Of a stretch of 64,000 bases of DNA, positions 41,790 through 50,572 are shown one piece after another (positions within the stretch are counted from its first letter, which is position 1; the number at the start of each line of letters is the position of its first letter). Under the pieces are notes generated by a model. That model made no database searches and was not told the DNA's origin. It saw only the letters and a list, made by a program, of their open reading frames with translations. Origin of the DNA: Longispora sp040681875 (GTDB taxonomy: Bacteria; Actinomycetota; Actinomycetes; Mycobacteriales; Micromonosporaceae); contig NZ_JBFAZP010000003.1 in the NCBI RefSeq assembly GCF_040681875.1, forward strand, positions 124,001 through 188,000. The letters are read 5' to 3'. Made by a program: the position numbers and the translations under genes.

Positions 41790-44700
41790 TCACCCCAGCC
41801 GGTCCAGCACCGCCGTGTACACCGCCCGCCGGTCCGGGCGCGCCCGCCCCGCCGCGTGCCGGAGCGCGGGCACCGCCGCCGGTCCGATCAGCTCCAGGGC
41901 GGCGGCCGACGCGCGCCGCACCGTCGGATGTGGATGGGACAGGAGCTCCACCAGCGCAGGGACCGCCGGCCGGTGTCCGGCGTGCCCGAGGGCCGCGACC
42001 GCCGAGCGCACGATCGCCGGCTGCGGGTCGCGCAACAACAGCTCGGTGTGCCCGAGGTAGGTGTCGCGGTCCAGCAGCCGCCGGGACAACCGGTGCGCGT
42101 GCAGCCGGATCCGGGGCTCGCCGTGCCCGAGCAACCGGGCCAGCAGCTCCGGCAGTCCCGCGCCGCCCCGGCCGTCCCCGTGCGCCTCGCCGAGCAGGGT
42201 GAGCGCGCGGCGGACCTCCTCGGGGTCGCCGGCCCGGGCCCGGTCGAGCAGTTCCACCCAGGTGGGTTCCCGCCGGGTGGCCGGGTGCGGGGGTTCGCGC
42301 AGCGCCGCGAGGGCCGCCCCGTCGCGCGCCCGGTCCGCCGGGGACCGCAGCGGCCCCTCCACCAGCTCGAACGTGTCGGACAGCCCCGCCAGTCGGCGCC
42401 GCAGCGCGGCCCGCTCCGGCGTGTACGGCACCCGCAGGCCGGCGACCGCCGCCACCAGTCCGGTCTCGCCGGCCGAGATCCGGGCGCCGACCAGATCGAA
42501 GAGCGCCTCGTCGGGTACCTGTCGGAGGTCGGTCCTGGATATCCGCCCCTGTTCCCACCAGGCGAGCAGCAGCGGGGCGTGCGCCGCCCGACCCGGACCG
42601 TCGAGGCAGCGGAGGGTGTCGACCATCCGGTCCGGCCGGGCGGCGCGCAGCTCTGCCCCGGGCACGGCGCGCAGCGTCCCGGCGACGGCCCGGCCGATCG
42701 GCAGGTCGACCCGCCCGGCCAGGTACTCCCGGAGCACCACCAGCCGGTCCGCCGGATCCGGCCAGCCCGTCAGCTCCTCGGCGGCCGCCCGCCGCGCGCC
42801 GGGATCCGCCCCGGTCAGAGCCGCCCGCAGCTGCTCCCGCCGCGCCCCGGACCGGCGCGCGACCGGCGGCGCGGCCACGGCCTGTCCGCCGTCCGGTCGG
42901 TGCCGGGCCTCCCCCCGGTGGTCGCTCTCCGCCCAGGGCCCGCCGGCACGATGTGCGCCGGTCGACCCCGACCCGCAGGACGGCCCGGCCCGCTCGCCCA
43001 GGGTCCAGGGGGCCGCGCCGAGCGGCTGGAGGTCCAGCATCCAGTCGAGCAACGGTTCCCGCACGGCCCGGTCCGCGGTCGGATACATCCTGATCAGCGC
43101 ATCGAGCCGGTCCCGCGAACCGGCCCGCTCGGCGCCGGACGCCCGCCGTGCCCCGGGGCGGTCGGCCACGGTGGCGCTCGGCGTCGCGCCGGATCGGCCG
43201 CCGGGCCGCGGAGTGCCGTCGGTGGCCGGGAGACCCGCTCCGCAGCGGTGCCGGAACGCGCGGAGCGTCTCCGGGGTCGCGGCGGCCGCCGTCAGGGCGG
43301 AGTTCCCGTCGGGGACGCGACCCGGGGCGGGCGGCTGGTCGAAGGCGTCACGCAGGGTGCGTTCGACAGCGCGCCACGGATCGGGGCCGAGGAGTGCGTC
43401 GGCGAGGGCGCGGTCCAGGTCGGTCCTGGTGAGCACCGCGCCCGACGCCCGCAGCAGCGGCAACGTTCCCCGCGTGCCGCCGGCGGTCGGAGGTAGCTCC
43501 CGGATCGCGCGGCGGAGTTCCGTCGCCTCGTCGGGGCGCAGCCGGGGCGCGAGGTCCTCGAGTACCGCGAGCAGCAGGTCCCGGTCGGGTCCGTCGATCG
43601 TGCCGAGGTGCGCGCGCAGCGTGGGGAACACCCGCAGGAACTCCGCCGACTCCGCCGCCGACCACGGCCCGGGCGCGACCCGCAGCGCGACCCGGGCCAC
43701 CTCGGAGCCTCCGGGTGACGGGTTTCCGCTCGCCTCGGATCCACCCCGGTCGCCCGCTCCGTCCGGCCGGACCCTCACCGCCGACCGGCGCTCGGCGAAC
43801 CGGAGCCAGTCGGGGAGCAGGGGCCGGAGCACGGCGAGCTCCTCCGTCGTCAGTCCGGCGGCCAGGACCCGGTCGCCGGTCGCGTCCTGCCAGCCGTCCC
43901 GGACCAGTTCCGCCATGGCGGACACTCCCGCCGGGGGCTGTTGCGACCCGTCGCCGAGCACCTCGCCGAGCAGGTCCCGGGACCGGTCGTCGGCGGCGTG
44001 GTCGCGGGCGGCGCGGACCGTCGCCGCGAACGCGGGGCCCAGGATCGCCCGCAGCGCGGCCACCAGCGCGGCCCGCAGCCCCGGGTTGTCGTGCCGCCCC
44101 ACCCAGAACAGCAGCCGGGGTACGACCTCCGGCGTGCCCGCCACCGCGAGGGTCGCCGCCGCCGTCTTCTTCACGGCCATGGCCGGATGGTCGAGGCACG
44201 CCGCGACGGCGGTGGCCGCCCAGGTGGCCCGGGCGGTGCCGAGCGCGAGGAGCGCCTGACGGACGGTGCCCGGATCGCGGTCCGTGGTCAGGGGCACCAG
44301 GCTCGCCGACAGGGTCCGCGCGTCCGCCGCGAGCAGCCCGATCGCCCGTTGCCGGACGCGCCGGTCCCGGTCCCGGAGCAGCGGGTACACCCGGCGCCGG
44401 GTGTCGGGGTGCCGGGCGCCGGCCAGGACCTCCAGGAGGGTGGCGCGTTCCGCCGGGGCCAGGTCGGGCCGGTCGAGCAGGTCCAGGCACAGCCCGGCGA
44501 GGAACGCGTCGCCGGCCGCCCGGGCGTCCGGAGCGCCGAGCAGGCCCGCCGGCCGGATCCGGCCCCGGTCGTGCAGCCGCCCGCCGAGCGCCCGCAGCGC
44601 GTCGGTCACCTCGACCGGCAGCACGGGCTCCCGACCTGCTGAAAGCTGCCCCGAAGCGACGCCGGCCGCGTCGGCTCCGGTGTCGGGCCGGGCGGGATCC

Positions 44701-46346
44701 GTGCCCGCCCGGCTCCCGGTCCGGGTCGCGGAGCCGGGGATCCGGCGCGGGTGCAGGTAGTCGTGGTCGCGGGGGACCGGGACCGGTCCCGCGGACACGA
44801 CCCGGCGGAGCAGATCGGTCAGCGCGGGCACGGCGCGCGCCCCGCCCACCCGGGCGAGGGCGACCAGCGCCTGATCGGGCCGGTCCGGGGCGAAGTCGGC
44901 GGCCAGCAGCGCCAGCTCGCTCTCCTCCGGGGCTCCCAGGTCGCGCGCGATGCCCCGGGGCAGGTCACGCGGGTCGAGCCGGCGGACCAGCCCGGCGCGG
45001 TCGGCGGGGGTGTCGGTGAGGTGCCAGAGCAGTTCGAGGGCGCGGTACCGGACCGGGCGGAGGTGCGGGGCGACCACCGGCCCGAGCAGTCCGTCCCGCA
45101 GCGCCTCGACCGTCCGGGCGCCGGCGACCGGGGCGAGGGCCTCCAGGGCCGGGCCGGCTGCGCGGGGCAGCGCGTCGAGGAGGGCGCGCTCGGCGGGCGC
45201 GTGCCGCAGTACCCGGAGAGCGTCCAGGAACGGCGTCGGGTCGGCGACCCCGGGCAGCACGGCCGCGATCGCGTCGCCGACCGCCGGGTTTCCCGCGCCC
45301 TGGTCGGCGAGCGCCACCAGCAGGTCGAGGCGGCGCGGCCAGCTCGGATCGTCGGGGGCCGCGGCGACGAGCGCGGCGAGGGCGTCGTGCCGGCACGTGT
45401 ACAGCACGGTGGCGATCTCGGTGGCGGCCGTCCCGTGGTCGGCCAGCGCCAGGTCCAGGGTGGCGGTGGGGTCGGCGGGGAAGTGTCCGCGCTGGTGGGC
45501 GGCGCGGAGGGCGGCCAGTGCCGGGCCGCCGAACAGCAGCGGGTCGGTGCCGGCCACCGCGAGCAGCGCGTCGAGGTCGGACCGGTCCACGAGCCCGCCG
45601 AGCGCCTCGACGGCCCGGCACCGGGCGTCCTCGGGGGCCGTCCCGTCGGTCGCCACCGCCCACAGCAGGTCGGCGTGGCCGTGCCGGGCCGCGACCTCCA
45701 GGGCCTCCGGGCGGTCCAGCAGGGGGCGGAGCGCGGCGGCGGGCAGGCCGACCAGCACCGCCCACGGCTCGGCCCACTCCCGCAGGACGGCGGCCAGCAC
45801 CCGCGAGTCGGGTCCTTCGTGCGCCGGGGTCAGCCGGTGCGGTGGCACGGTCTCCGTGCGAGGCACAACCCGCGCCGGGGCCTGCCCGTGCCGCTCGTCG
45901 CTCCGGCCCGGGGCAGCGGCACACTGGTCCAGAAGGCGGGCGAGCAGCGCGCCGGCCCGGTCCGGGGCGAGCGATCCGGCGTGCAGGGCCTCCCGCGCCA
46001 GCCGGACGGCCTCACCCCGCAGGACCAGATCCCGACGGGTACCCGTCAGCTCGGTCAGGAACGCCTCCGGCGTCGGCAGGTCGCCTCCGGTGAGCCCGTG
46101 CACCGCCTGGTAGAGCAGCTCGCCGGCCGGTTCGGCGCGCAGGGCGTCCGGCCGGTGCGCGATCTCGGCCCGCAGCCAGGCCACCCGGACCGGGACGGGC
46201 AGGTCCCCGGCCCGCCAGTCCGGCCAGTCCTCCGCGCCGCGCCGGAGGTGGTGCCCGGCGAGTTCCAGCGCGGCCTCGGGGGAGCCGGGCAGCCCGGTCG
46301 GCGACGCGTCCTCGGTGCTCCGGGCTGCCCCCGGCACGGTGCTCAC
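41790..46346 (-). CDS. Giant HEAT-repeat solenoid protein (1518 residues), function unknown
   Basis: The GTG-started frame is intact over 4.5 kb with normal actinomycete codon use. The chain is a long succession of HEAT/PBS-lyase-type helix pairs, clearest at the C-terminus (PAIVRSAVAALGHAGHRP, PTVRRASAAALELIGPAAVP). Other units include RRVRQRAIGLLAADA and MAVKKTAAATLAVAG. Linkers rich in Gly, Arg, Ser and Pro divide it into at least three blocks (around residues 535-575, 850-880 and 1060-1170). There is no signal peptide, membrane segment or enzymatic motif. It is probably a cytoplasmic scaffold. Not in an obvious operon. Confidence 0.8.
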   Translation of the reverse strand: MSTVPGAARSTEDASPTGLPGSPEAALELAGHHLRRGAEDWPDWRAGDLPVPVRVAWLRAEIAHRPDALRAEPAGELLYQAVHGLTGGDLPTPEAFLTELTGTRRDLVLRGEAVRLAREALHAGSLAPDRAGALLARLLDQCAAAPGRSDERHGQAPARVVPRTETVPPHRLTPAHEGPDSRVLAAVLREWAEPWAVLVGLPAAALRPLLDRPEALEVAARHGHADLLWAVATDGTAPEDARCRAVEALGGLVDRSDLDALLAVAGTDPLLFGGPALAALRAAHQRGHFPADPTATLDLALADHGTAATEIATVLYTCRHDALAALVAAAPDDPSWPRRLDLLVALADQGAGNPAVGDAIAAVLPGVADPTPFLDALRVLRHAPAERALLDALPRAAGPALEALAPVAGARTVEALRDGLLGPVVAPHLRPVRYRALELLWHLTDTPADRAGLVRRLDPRDLPRGIARDLGAPEESELALLAADFAPDRPDQALVALARVGGARAVPALTDLLRRVVSAGPVPVPRDHDYLHPRRIPGSATRTGSRAGTDPARPDTGADAAGVASGQLSAGREPVLPVEVTDALRALGGRLHDRGRIRPAGLLGAPDARAAGDAFLAGLCLDLLDRPDLAPAERATLLEVLAGARHPDTRRRVYPLLRDRDRRVRQRAIGLLAADARTLSASLVPLTTDRDPGTVRQALLALGTARATWAATAVAACLDHPAMAVKKTAAATLAVAGTPEVVPRLLFWVGRHDNPGLRAALVAALRAILGPAFAATVRAARDHAADDRSRDLLGEVLGDGSQQPPAGVSAMAELVRDGWQDATGDRVLAAGLTTEELAVLRPLLPDWLRFAERRSAVRVRPDGAGDRGGSEASGNPSPGGSEVARVALRVAPGPWSAAESAEFLRVFPTLRAHLGTIDGPDRDLLLAVLEDLAPRLRPDEATELRRAIRELPPTAGGTRGTLPLLRASGAVLTRTDLDRALADALLGPDPWRAVERTLRDAFDQPPAPGRVPDGNSALTAAAATPETLRAFRHRCGAGLPATDGTPRPGGRSGATPSATVADRPGARRASGAERAGSRDRLDALIRMYPTADRAVREPLLDWMLDLQPLGAAPWTLGERAGPSCGSGSTGAHRAGGPWAESDHRGEARHRPDGGQAVAAPPVARRSGARREQLRAALTGADPGARRAAAEELTGWPDPADRLVVLREYLAGRVDLPIGRAVAGTLRAVPGAELRAARPDRMVDTLRCLDGPGRAAHAPLLLAWWEQGRISRTDLRQVPDEALFDLVGARISAGETGLVAAVAGLRVPYTPERAALRRRLAGLSDTFELVEGPLRSPADRARDGAALAALREPPHPATRREPTWVELLDRARAGDPEEVRRALTLLGEAHGDGRGGAGLPELLARLLGHGEPRIRLHAHRLSRRLLDRDTYLGHTELLLRDPQPAIVRSAVAALGHAGHRPAVPALVELLSHPHPTVRRASAAALELIGPAAVPALRHAAGRARPDRRAVYTAVLDRLG

Positions 46347-46440
46347 GGGTGCAGCCTAGGTCCCCCGTGCCCACCCGGGCCGCCGGGTTTCCGGCGCGCG
46401 GCGCCGGGAGCCACGGACCCCGCCGGTCCGGCCGTGGCGG

Positions 46441-47328
46441 TCACGCGACCCGCAGGGCCCCGTCCAGGTCGGAGGGCGTGACGCCGAACGTCCGCTCGGT
46501 CAGGATGGCGTCGAGGACGAAGGGCTTCTCGAACTGGTACAGCGTCGTGCGCAGCTCCCGCGCCATCCGGTCGAACAACCCCATGGTCCACAGCAGCGGG
46601 TACGGCACCGCGCTCAGCGAGGGCTCCGGCGCGTCGACCACCTTCGCGAACCGGTTCGTCAGCTCGCGGACGGTCATCGGCGGGTTCGAGGGCACGAGCC
46701 AGGCCCGGCCCCAGCCGCGTTCGTCGCCGGCGGCCGCGATCAGGGTGCGCGCCACGTCGGTGATCGACGTCCAGCTGTGCGGCACGTCGAGCGGCACCGG
46801 CGACTGGATCCGCTTGCCCGCGCGGGCCGGCGCCGCCAGGTACGTGAAGATCGAGTTGGCTTCGAGGTAGTCGCTGCCCCGGACCTCGGTGGCCCGGATC
46901 CTTCCGGCCCCGTGCAGGGCGAGCGCGTCGCGCCACATCTGGGCGCGCAGGTGCAGCTTCGGGTGGGTGGCGGCGAGCGGGGTCTCCGGCGTGATCGGGC
47001 CGGTGACGGGCCCGTACCCGTAGAGGTTGCTGGTGGTGGCGAGCACGGCCCCGCTGCGTTCGGCGGCGGTGAGCAGCGCGGCGGCGATCGGCGGCCAGTC
47101 GGTGAGCCAGCGGTGGTACTCGGGGTTGGCGCAGTTGTAGAGCACGGTCGCGTCGGCGGTGAGCGCGTGGAGCCGGGCGGTGTCGGTGGCGTCGGCGGCG
47201 ACCCGTTCGACGGCCGGGTGCTCGGGACCCGAGCCGCGCCGGCTGAGGACCCGGACCTGCTCGCCGCGTGCTGCCAGCTGGGTGGCGACGGCGGTGCCGA
47301 CCGCGCCGGCGCCGAGGATGACGTGCAT
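46441..47328 (-). CDS. NAD-dependent epimerase/dehydratase-family protein
   Basis: 295 residues from the ATG at 47328, with GAAGGAG upstream. The Rossmann motif is ILGAGAVGTAVATQLAARG, an atypical SDR with GxGxxG. TTSNLYGYGP occupies the place of the active-site strand, and WTSITDVARTLIAAA is typical of extended SDRs. The classical YxxxK is replaced by a less clear region, so the activity may be that of an NAD(P)-binding reductase. Divergent from a TetR gene with palindromic operators between them, so it is probably that regulator's target. Confidence 0.8.
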   Translation of the reverse strand: MHVILGAGAVGTAVATQLAARGEQVRVLSRRGSGPEHPAVERVAADATDTARLHALTADATVLYNCANPEYHRWLTDWPPIAAALLTAAERSGAVLATTSNLYGYGPVTGPITPETPLAATHPKLHLRAQMWRDALALHGAGRIRATEVRGSDYLEANSIFTYLAAPARAGKRIQSPVPLDVPHSWTSITDVARTLIAAAGDERGWGRAWLVPSNPPMTVRELTNRFAKVVDAPEPSLSAVPYPLLWTMGLFDRMARELRTTLYQFEKPFVLDAILTERTFGVTPSDLDGALRVA

Positions 47329-47352
47329 CGTGGTGCTCCTTCGGGAGGTGCC

Positions 47353-47421
47353 GAGAGCAGTGCTCTCTAACAAGAGTCATGCTCTCCCGGTCGGGTGCTC
47401 ACTGTCAAGAGCAGTGCTCTC
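47353..47421. promoter_or_regulatory. Three TetR operator palindromes (AGAGCA-N-TGCTCT)
   Basis: GAGAGCA-G-TGCTCTC (47353-47367) and AGAGCA-G-TGCTCT (47408-47420) share an identical 13-bp core. AGAG-TCATG-CTCT (47373-47385) is a third, degenerate copy. They fill the gap between the epimerase and TetR genes, the standard layout for autoregulation plus control of the divergent gene. Confidence 0.75.
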
Positions 47422-47443
47422 GAAACTGTGCGATACTCCCCGC

Positions 47444-48142
47444 ATGGCAGAGCAGAAGGCGGCCTCGATCCGGGCCCGGGTCCGCGCCGAGATGGTCGAC
47501 GAGATCAAACGGGTCGCCCGCCGGCACCTCGCCGTCGACGGGGCGAACCTCTCCCTGCGCGCCGTCGCCCGCGACCTCGGCATGGTCTCCTCGGCCGTCT
47601 ACCGGTACTTCGCGAGCCGCGACGACCTGCTCACCGCGCTGATCCTCGACGCGTACAACGCGCTGGGCGACGCGGCCGAGCGCGCCGAGGCGGCCGTGCC
47701 CCGGGGTGACCTGCTCGGCCGGTGGCTCGCCGTGGCCGACGGCCTGCGGGGCTGGGCGCTGGCCCACCCCGAGGAGTACGCGCTGATCTACGGCAGCCCC
47801 GTGCCCGGGTACGCGGCCCCGGTGGACACCGTCGAGCCCTCCACCCGGCCCGTCGTCCTGCTCGGCGGGATCCTGGCCGACGCGTGGCGCGCGGGCCTGC
47901 TGGTCGACCACGGCGACGACCCGCTGCCACCGGCCCTGGCGGCCGAGGTGCGCCGGATCGCGGAGTTCACCGGGGCCGACGTGCCGGAGTACGCGATGGT
48001 CCGGGGCCTGCTCGCCTGGACCGAACTGTTCGGCGCGCTCAGCTTCGAACTGTTCGGTCGGATCAACAACACGATCCTCGAACGGGACGCCTGGTTCGCG
48101 CACCAGGTGCGGGCGATGGCGGCATACACCGGCCTGCGGTGA
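47444..48142 (+). CDS. TetR-family transcriptional regulator
   Basis: 232 residues from the ATG at 47444. The helix-turn-helix is typical (VDEIKRVARRHLAVDGANLSLRAVARDLGMVSSAVYRYFASRDDLL), followed by an all-helical ligand domain with a WHG-type C-terminal region. Divergent from the epimerase gene; three palindromes between them are the likely operators, so it probably represses both until it binds a small molecule. Its stop codon overlaps the PHO-like repeat of the following operon. Confidence 0.92.
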   Translation: MAEQKAASIRARVRAEMVDEIKRVARRHLAVDGANLSLRAVARDLGMVSSAVYRYFASRDDLLTALILDAYNALGDAAERAEAAVPRGDLLGRWLAVADGLRGWALAHPEEYALIYGSPVPGYAAPVDTVEPSTRPVVLLGGILADAWRAGLLVDHGDDPLPPALAAEVRRIAEFTGADVPEYAMVRGLLAWTELFGALSFELFGRINNTILERDAWFAHQVRAMAAYTGLR

Positions 48143-48155
48143 ACGTCGGATGAAC
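48134..48155 (-). promoter_or_regulatory. PHO-box-like direct repeat upstream of the phosphonate operon
   Basis: On the minus strand two 11-bp units run head to tail: GTTCATCCGAC (48155-48145) and GTTCACCGCAG (48144-48134). They match the PhoP direct-repeat pattern of Streptomyces. The site ends 25 bp before the -10-like TATAGC and overlaps the TetR stop codon. Its orientation is opposite to the operon. Confidence 0.55.
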
Positions 48156-48176
48156 TCCGCCGCGCACCCCTGGCGA

Positions 48177-48196
48177 CTTGTATAGCCAAGTGACAA
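48177..48196 (+). promoter_or_regulatory. Promoter/operator of the first GntR gene
   Basis: CTTG-TATAGC-CAAG (48177-48190) is an inverted repeat centred on the -10-like TATAGC, inside a wider TTGT/ACAA pair (48178-48181, 48193-48196). The ATG at 48198 follows with almost no leader. The overlap of palindrome and -10 suggests autoregulation by the GntR protein. Confidence 0.5.
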
Positions 48197-48197
48197 C

Positions 48198-48932
48198 ATG
48201 GCTGCCATGTCAGCCAGATTCCGCGACCTCGCGGCCGAACTGCGGGCCGCGATCACCGACGGCACCTACCCACCCGGCTCCCACCTGCCCTCCGAGAGCG
48301 AACTCTCCGAACGCCACGGCGTGTCCCGGGGCACGGTCCGCCAGACGTTCGCCCTGCTGCGCGCCGACGGCCTGATCGCCTCCCACCAGGGCGCCCGTCG
48401 CACCGTGCTCGCCGCGCCCCGGGTGCAGAGCTTCGCCGAGCTGCGCAGCTTCTCGCTGTGGGCCCGCTCGCTCGGCGAGACCCCGTCCGGCCGGAAGGTC
48501 GCCCTGGTCCGCCGCGAGGCCAGCCCGGGGGAGCGCGACGCGCTCGGCGAGGACCGGATCTACCACCTCACCCGGGTCCGGCTGCTGTCCGGCCGGCCCG
48601 TGATGATCGAACGCACCGCCTACGTGGACCGGGTCGGCGCGCTGGTCGCCGGCATCGACACCGACACCGAGTCCATCTGCGAGCGGCTCGCCGAACTCGG
48701 CATCGTGTTCGCGCACGCCGAACACACCCTCGACGCGGTACCCGCCGACGAGGAGGACGCCGCCCTGCTCGGCTGCGCCCCCGGCACCGCCCTGTTGCGG
48801 GAACGTCGCCGCACCACCGACCCCGACGGCCGGCCGCTGGAGTGGTCCGAGGACCGCTACCTGGGCGACGCCGTCGCCGTGACCGTGCACAACTCCGTCG
48901 CCGCCAGCGTGCTCGAAAGGCAGAAGTCATGA
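48198..48932 (+). CDS. GntR-family regulator with UTRA domain (HutC/PhnF type)
   Basis: 244 residues (ATG at 48198; an in-frame ATG at 48207 is possible). The winged helix-turn-helix is clear: FRDLAAELRAAITDGTYPPGSHLPSESELSERHGVSRGTVRQ. The C-terminal UTRA ligand domain has IYHLTRVRLLSGRPVMIERTAYV and SEDRYLGDAVAVTVHN. PhnF, a relative, controls phosphonate genes. The stop overlaps the start of the hydroxylase/oxygenase fusion (ATGA), so regulator and enzyme are translationally coupled. A second UTRA regulator follows the fusion. Confidence 0.9.
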   Translation: MAAMSARFRDLAAELRAAITDGTYPPGSHLPSESELSERHGVSRGTVRQTFALLRADGLIASHQGARRTVLAAPRVQSFAELRSFSLWARSLGETPSGRKVALVRREASPGERDALGEDRIYHLTRVRLLSGRPVMIERTAYVDRVGALVAGIDTDTESICERLAELGIVFAHAEHTLDAVPADEEDAALLGCAPGTALLRERRRTTDPDGRPLEWSEDRYLGDAVAVTVHNSVAASVLERQKS

Positions 48933-50509
48933 CCGTGTCCGTGGACCATCTCACCCTCCCCGCCGTCTGGCTCCGCGACAACTGCCGCTGCCCGGAGTGC
49001 GCCGACCCGCGCAGCGGCCAGAAGCTGTTCGGCATCGCGGACCTGCCCGCCGACCTGGCCGTGGCCGCCGCGCACGACGACGGCACCACGGTGACCGTCA
49101 CGTTCGCCCCCGACGGGCACGTGTCCACCTTCGCCCGGGACTGGCTGCTCGCCCCGGCGGCCCCCGACGAGCGGACCGAGGACGGCAAGGAGTTCGGCGC
49201 GGGCCTCACGACGCTGTCCTGGCCGGACTTCCGGGCCGACCGGACCGCCGCCCTCGACGCGCTGCTGCGGCGCGGCGGGGTGCTGCTGCGCGGCGTGCCC
49301 ACCGCCGACCGGACGGTCCTCGACGTCGCCCGGGGCTTCGGGTACGTCCGGGAGACCAACTACGGCACGCTCTTCGAGGTCAGGGTGGAGGAGAACCCGA
49401 CCAACCTGGCGTTCACCGGCCGGGAGATCGCCCCGCACACCGACAACCCGTACCGCGACCCGGTGCCGACCGTCCAGCTGCTGCACTGCCTGGTGGCCGC
49501 GCCGGAGGGCACCGGGGGCGACTCCGGCCTGGTCGACGGCTTCGCGGCGGCGGCGCTGCTCCGCGCGGAGGACCCGGCGGCGTTCGCGGTGCTGGCCGGC
49601 ACCCCGGTCACGTTCCGCTACGCCGACCCGGACACCGACCTGTCCGCGAGCAGGCCGCTGATCGGGCTCGACCCGCGCGGCCGGATCCGGGAGGTCCGGT
49701 TCAACAACCGCTCGGCCCGGCCGTTGCGCGCCCCGCACGCCGAGCTCGTCGCGTTCTACGCCGCGTACCGCACGTTCGCCGGGATCATCGCCCGGCCGGA
49801 CCTGCGGCTGGACTTCCGGCTCGTACCCGGCGACTGCCTGGTCTTCGACAACACCCGGATGCTGCACGCCCGCACGGCGTTCACGGAGAGCGCGGCCCGG
49901 CACCTGCAGGGCTGCTACGCCGACCTCGACGCGGTCGCCAGCGACCTGGCCGTCCTGCGCCGCCGGACCCCGGTGGACACGCTCGCGGACCTGTTCGCCG
50001 GTGCCGGGGCCGCCGACTACCTGGGCGAGGACGTCACCCAGGCCGTGCACATGCTCCAGGCGGCGACCCTGGCCGAGGCCGCCGGCGCCCCCGACACCCT
50101 GGTCGCGGCCGCGCTGCTGCACGACGTCGGGCACCTCACCGGCGCGGTGTCCGGCGCGGACCTGATGGCCGGCACCGACAACCGGCACAGCCACGCCGGG
50201 GCGGACTGGCTCGGCCGGTGGTTCCCGGTCGCCGTCACCGACCCGGTCCGGTTGCACGTGGCCGCGAAGCGCTACCTGTGCGCCGTCGAGCCCGACTACC
50301 TGGGTCGGCTGTCGGCCGCCTCGGTGTACACCCTGGGCGTGCAGGGCGGCCCCATGGGTCCCGGGGAGGTCGCCGACTTCGCGGCCGAGCCCTACGCGGC
50401 GGAGGCCGTCGCGCTGCGCCGCTGGGACGACGCGGCCAAGGACCCGGCTGCCCCGACCCGCGACTTCGCGCACTTCCGGCCGGTCCTGGAGCGGGTGCTG
50501 CGCTTCTAG
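48929..50509 (+). CDS. Fused Fe(II)/2-oxoglutarate phosphonate hydroxylase (TmpA/PhnY*-like) and HD-type C-P oxygenase (TmpB/PhnZ-like)
   Basis: 526 residues. Residues 1 to about 345 are a gamma-butyrobetaine-hydroxylase-type TauD domain. It has an N-terminal zinc motif (Cys19, Cys21, Cys24), iron ligands His170 and Asp172 in PHTDNPYRDP, and His313 in MLHARTAF. Residues about 355-526 match the phosphonate-operon HD protein family: Tyr364, Glu367, His374, the HD pair His398-Asp399, His420, His443, Lys447 and WDD at 499-501. The spacing of Tyr, Glu, His and HD agrees with PhnZ as I remember it. In known systems two separate enzymes hydroxylate 2-aminoethylphosphonate or its N-trimethyl form, then cleave the C-P bond to glycine or glycine betaine plus phosphate. 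Here one chain should do both (inference). Confidence 0.87.
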   Translation: MTVSVDHLTLPAVWLRDNCRCPECADPRSGQKLFGIADLPADLAVAAAHDDGTTVTVTFAPDGHVSTFARDWLLAPAAPDERTEDGKEFGAGLTTLSWPDFRADRTAALDALLRRGGVLLRGVPTADRTVLDVARGFGYVRETNYGTLFEVRVEENPTNLAFTGREIAPHTDNPYRDPVPTVQLLHCLVAAPEGTGGDSGLVDGFAAAALLRAEDPAAFAVLAGTPVTFRYADPDTDLSASRPLIGLDPRGRIREVRFNNRSARPLRAPHAELVAFYAAYRTFAGIIARPDLRLDFRLVPGDCLVFDNTRMLHARTAFTESAARHLQGCYADLDAVASDLAVLRRRTPVDTLADLFAGAGAADYLGEDVTQAVHMLQAATLAEAAGAPDTLVAAALLHDVGHLTGAVSGADLMAGTDNRHSHAGADWLGRWFPVAVTDPVRLHVAAKRYLCAVEPDYLGRLSAASVYTLGVQGGPMGPGEVADFAAEPYAAEAVALRRWDDAAKDPAAPTRDFAHFRPVLERVLRF

Positions 50510-50527
50510 TACACCTGCATGGTGGTC

Positions 50528-50572
50528 TTGCGAGATCTGCTGTCACCTGTACGATACAAATCCATGACAGGT
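50528..50572 (+). promoter_or_regulatory. Promoter and inverted repeat of the second GntR gene
   Basis: TTGCGA (50528-50533), a 16-nt spacer and TACGAT (50550-50555) lie so close to the ATG (50564) that the transcript must be leaderless or nearly so; no ribosome site is present. ACCTGT (50545-50550) and ACAGGT (50567-50572) form an inverted repeat around the start, a candidate autoregulatory operator. Confidence 0.55.
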
